Both the position numbers and the translations under genes were made by a program. The notes under the pieces are model-generated. The model had not been told where the DNA came from and searched no databases. It worked only from the letters and a program-made list of their open reading frames with translations. From the NCBI GenBank assembly GCA_031278025.1, contig JAITLF010000396.1, positions 1 to 8,051 of the forward strand: a DNA stretch of 8,051 nucleotides, in the 5' to 3' direction. Positions 6,688 to 8,051 of the stretch are shown here, one piece after another (position 1 is the first letter of the stretch; each line of letters opens with the position of its first letter). The DNA is from Treponema sp. (GTDB lineage: Bacteria; Spirochaetota; Spirochaetia; Treponematales; Breznakiellaceae).

Positions 6688-8051
6688 CCCAAGCGGTCCG
6701 CCAGCTGGACCCAGGTTTCTTGATCGCCGCCCTGAGTTTCGTGATCGCCGGCCTGAGTTTCGTGATCGCCGGCCTGGGTTTCGTGATCGCCGGCCTGAGT
6801 TTCATGATCGCCGGCCTGAGTTTCGTGATCGCCGCCCTGAGTTTCGAGATCGCCGGCCCAGGTTTCTTGATCGCCGGCCCAGGTTTCGTGATCGCCGCCC
6901 TGGTTTCTTGATTGCCGGCCTGAGTTTCGTGATCGCCGGCCTGGGTTTCTTGATCGCCGGCCTGAGTTTCGTGATCGCCGGCCTGAGTTTCTTGATCGCC
7001 GGCCTGAGTTTCTTGATCGCCGGCCTGAGTTTCGTGATCGCCGCCCTGGGTCTAGAAGTTCCAGACGTGAGTCTAGAAGTTCCAGACTTGAGTCTTGAAG
7101 TTCCAGACTTAAGTCTTGAAGTTCCAGACTTGAGTCTAGAAGTTCCAGACTTAAGTCTAGAAGTTCCAGACTTGAGTCTTGAAGTTCCAGACTTAAGTCT
7201 AGAAGTTCCAGACTTGAGTCTAGAAGTTCCAGACTTCTCTCCGCGCGCCGTAAACCTGGGTTTGCGGCGCATAAACCCACTTTTGCGGCGCGTAAACCCA
7301 CTTTTTCAACTCGTAAACCTCTCTTTACAAGCCGCAGGTCCTTGTCCTCGCTCATCGCGGGCCGCTCTCCGCGCAACGCGGGCCTGTCTCCGCACAATGC
7401 GGGCCTGCCTCCGCGCAACGCGGGCCTGCCTCCGCAGTCTGCGGGCCTGCCTCCGCGCAACGCGGGCCTGCCTCTGCGGTCTGCGGGCCTGTCTCCGCGC
7501 AATGCGGGCCTGCCTCCGCGCAACGCGGGCCTGTCTCCGCGCAACGCGGGCCTGTCTCCGCGCAACGCGGGCCTGTCTCCGCGCAACGCGGACCTGCCTC
7601 CGCGCATCGCGGGACTGTCTCCGCGCAACGCGGGCCTGCCGCCGCAGTCTGCGGGCCTGCCTCCGCGCAACGCGGGCCTGTCTCCGCAGTCTGCGGGCCT
7701 GCCTCCGCGCAACGCGGGACTGTCTCCGCGCAACGCGGGCCTGTCTCCGCGCAACGCGGGCCTGTCTCCGCGCAACGCGGGCCTGCCTCCGCGCAACGCG
7801 GGACTGTCTCCGCGCAACGCGGGCCTGCATCCGCGCAACGCGGGCCTGCCGCCGCAGTCTGCGGGCCTGTCCCCGCGCACCGCCGGCCTGCCTCCGCGCT
7901 CTGCGGGGCTGTCTCGGCGCACCGCGGGCCTGCCTCCGCGCAACGCGGGCCTGCCTCCGCGCAACGCGGGCCTGTCTCCGCGCAACGCGGGCCTGCCTCC
8001 GCAGTCTGCGGGCCTGCCTCCGCGCAACGCGGGCCTGCCTCTGCGGTCTGC
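6684..8051 (-). CDS. Candidate heptad-repeat protein, 5' end outside the window (coding status doubtful)
   Basis: An uninterrupted minus-strand frame enters from the right edge and runs 455 residues to a TAG at 6686-6684. That stop shares bases with the TAA of the convergent kinase (overlap CTAA). Nearly all of it is heptads: G-D/G-R-P-A-L-R about 32 times, a bridge of G-L-R-x-x-K-V type, S-L-E-L-L-D-S/L nine times, G-R-R-S-R-N-S seven times. After the 1-bp deletion near 6903 it becomes G-D-H-E-T-Q-A, ending V-Q-L-A-D-R-L-G. It is very polar, with no signal peptide or membrane segment, and the middle could form a coiled coil. Against coding: the start is not visible, 21-bp repeats keep several frames open anyway, base changes here are often non-silent in families B and D, and the repeat motif changes frame at the deletion. 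The opposite strand has a comparable open frame from TTG 6908 to the edge. No known family is recognised. Confidence 0.3.
   Translation of the reverse strand, partial: ADRRGRPALRGGRPADCGGRPALRGDRPALRGGRPALRGGRPAVRRDSPAERGGRPAVRGDRPADCGGRPALRGCRPALRGDSPALRGGRPALRGDRPALRGDRPALRGDSPALRGGRPADCGDRPALRGGRPADCGGRPALRGDSPAMRGGRSALRGDRPALRGDRPALRGDRPALRGGRPALRGDRPADRRGRPALRGGRPADCGGRPALRGGRPALCGDRPALRGERPAMSEDKDLRLVKRGLRVEKVGLRAAKVGLCAANPGLRRAERSLELLDSSLELLDLSLELQDSSLELLDLSLELLDSSLELQDLSLELQDSSLELLDSRLELLDPGRRSRNSGRRSRNSGRRSRNSGRRSRNSGRRSRNPGRRSRNSGRQSRNQGGDHETWAGDQETWAGDLETQGGDHETQAGDHETQAGDHETQAGDHETQAGDHETQGGDQETWVQLADRLG
6710..7049. repeat. 21-bp tandem repeat, family A (GATC/GCCGGC units)
   Basis: A half unit (6710-6721) is followed by 15 units starting at 6722 and then every 21 bp, and by a truncated 14-nt unit at 7036-7049. 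Most units open with GATCGCCGGC and end in GAGTTTC plus two variable bases. The unit at 6890-6909 is 20 bp because one G of a GGG run is missing. Fifteen units keep GATC; the one at 6910 has GATT. On the + strand the repeat reads V-I-A-G-L-S-F, and the missing base shifts this frame. On the minus strand the long frame reads G-D-H-E-T-Q-A below the deletion and G-R-R-S-R-N-S above it. It begins 23 bp past the kinase stop; 6688-6709 shows nothing else. Confidence 0.93.
7050..7237. repeat. 21-bp tandem repeat, family B (dyad-symmetric units)
   Basis: There are nine near-identical units in the same 21-bp register as family A. Each contains the imperfect dyad GTCTNGAAGTTCCAGAC, with 4-bp outer and 3-bp inner arms around a central G. 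In the seven interior units only two positions vary: N (A or T) and one linker base (A or G). Where the linker base is A, adjacent units form the palindrome AGACTTAAGTCT. The only open + frame reads S-L-E-V-P-D-L, and both variable sites are silent there. They are also silent in one minus frame (S-G-T-S-R-L-K). The first and last units differ slightly at the borders with families A and C. Confidence 0.93.
7238..7363. repeat. Divergent 21-bp units bridging families B and D
   Basis: Six units keep the 21-bp spacing but are much less alike. The second and third (7259-7279 and 7280-7300) share TTGCGGCGC, a variable base, then TAAACCCACT. The first can fold on the second through a 12-bp stem (7245-7256 with 7259-7270, one T-G wobble). 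The + frame reads as heptads such as G-L-R-R-I-N-P and L-L-R-R-V-N-P. The long minus frame reads G-L-R-V-E-K-V and G-L-R-A-A-K-V. No stop occurs in either. Confidence 0.75.
7364..8051. repeat. 21-bp tandem repeat, family D (hairpin units), runs off the window
   Basis: There are 32 complete units plus 16 nt of another, with no indel over 688 bp. The core of most units is CCGCG-CAA-CGCGG, a 5-bp inverted repeat with a 3-nt loop, joined by the linker GCCTGYCT. A second type has CCGCA-GTC-TGCGG (units at 7427, 7658 region, 7679, 7847 region and 7994), and one unit at 7385 has CCGCA-CAA-TGCGG. Variation falls mainly in the loop, the closing pair and the Y of the linker. On the + strand two frames stay open (S-P-R-N-A-G-L or C-L-R-A-T-R-A). 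On the minus strand the long frame reads G-D-R-P-A-L-R. The true end of the array lies to the right of the window. Confidence 0.95.

Noticed and set aside
7050..7237. Heat-shock-element-like GAA/TTC repeats
   Set aside because: Alternating GAA and TTC blocks recall the eukaryotic element, but the spacing does not repeat as required and the setting is bacterial.
6710..8051. CRISPR array
   Set aside because: Units abut directly with no unique spacers of 25-40 bp, the period is only 21 bp, and no cas gene is near.
6710..8051. Plasmid-type iteron replication origin
   Set aside because: The 21-bp size fits, but there are far too many units in three families, no rep gene, no AT-rich melting region, and no DnaA-box pattern was noticed.

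Overview
The window holds a compact, GC-rich bacterial locus with four well-supported genes, all on the + strand, followed by about 1.35 kb of 21-bp tandem repeats that continue past the right edge. A proline-rich TPR lipoprotein, a nanoRNase-type DHH phosphoesterase, a TraB/PrgY membrane protein and a 7TM hybrid histidine kinase together would suit a spirochaete, perhaps a Treponema-related lineage. That is inference from gene content and style; no marker gene is present to prove it.

Left edge (1-234): a 58-nt, almost perfect palindrome (42-99) ends in a T-run and probably terminates a gene to the left. It is followed by a knot of overlapping GC hairpins with six G-runs (101-183), then a short leader.

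Operon (235-3852): three genes overlap end to start (11 nt, then 4 nt) and look translationally coupled. They encode a TPR lipoprotein, a DHH/DHHA1 phosphoesterase (NrnA-like) and a TraB/PrgY-family protein with a C-terminal membrane region. A hairpin with a T-run (3852-3900) closes the unit. No pathway linking the three can be read from the sequence.

Sensor kinase (3952-6687): one polypeptide carries a seven-helix membrane sensor, a PAS-like region, HisKA, HATPase, receiver and Hpt domains, so it is almost a whole phosphorelay. An in-frame 15-bp repeat (five copies, [10 protein letters not shown]) sits in the loop between the two helices of its dimerisation domain.

Repeat field (6710-8051): about 63 units of 21 bp in three sequence families joined by a divergent bridge. 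After one 1-bp deletion near 6903, the 21-bp register runs to the window edge with no further indel. In the last family each unit has a 5-bp inverted repeat around a 3-nt loop. The pairing is kept in 30 of 32 complete units, including G-C to A-T double changes and G-T intermediates. Both strands stay open through the field. A long minus-strand frame converges on the kinase stop, but no frame behaves consistently like coding sequence. Whether this is a gene for a heptad-repeat protein or a structured DNA/RNA array is the main open question here.
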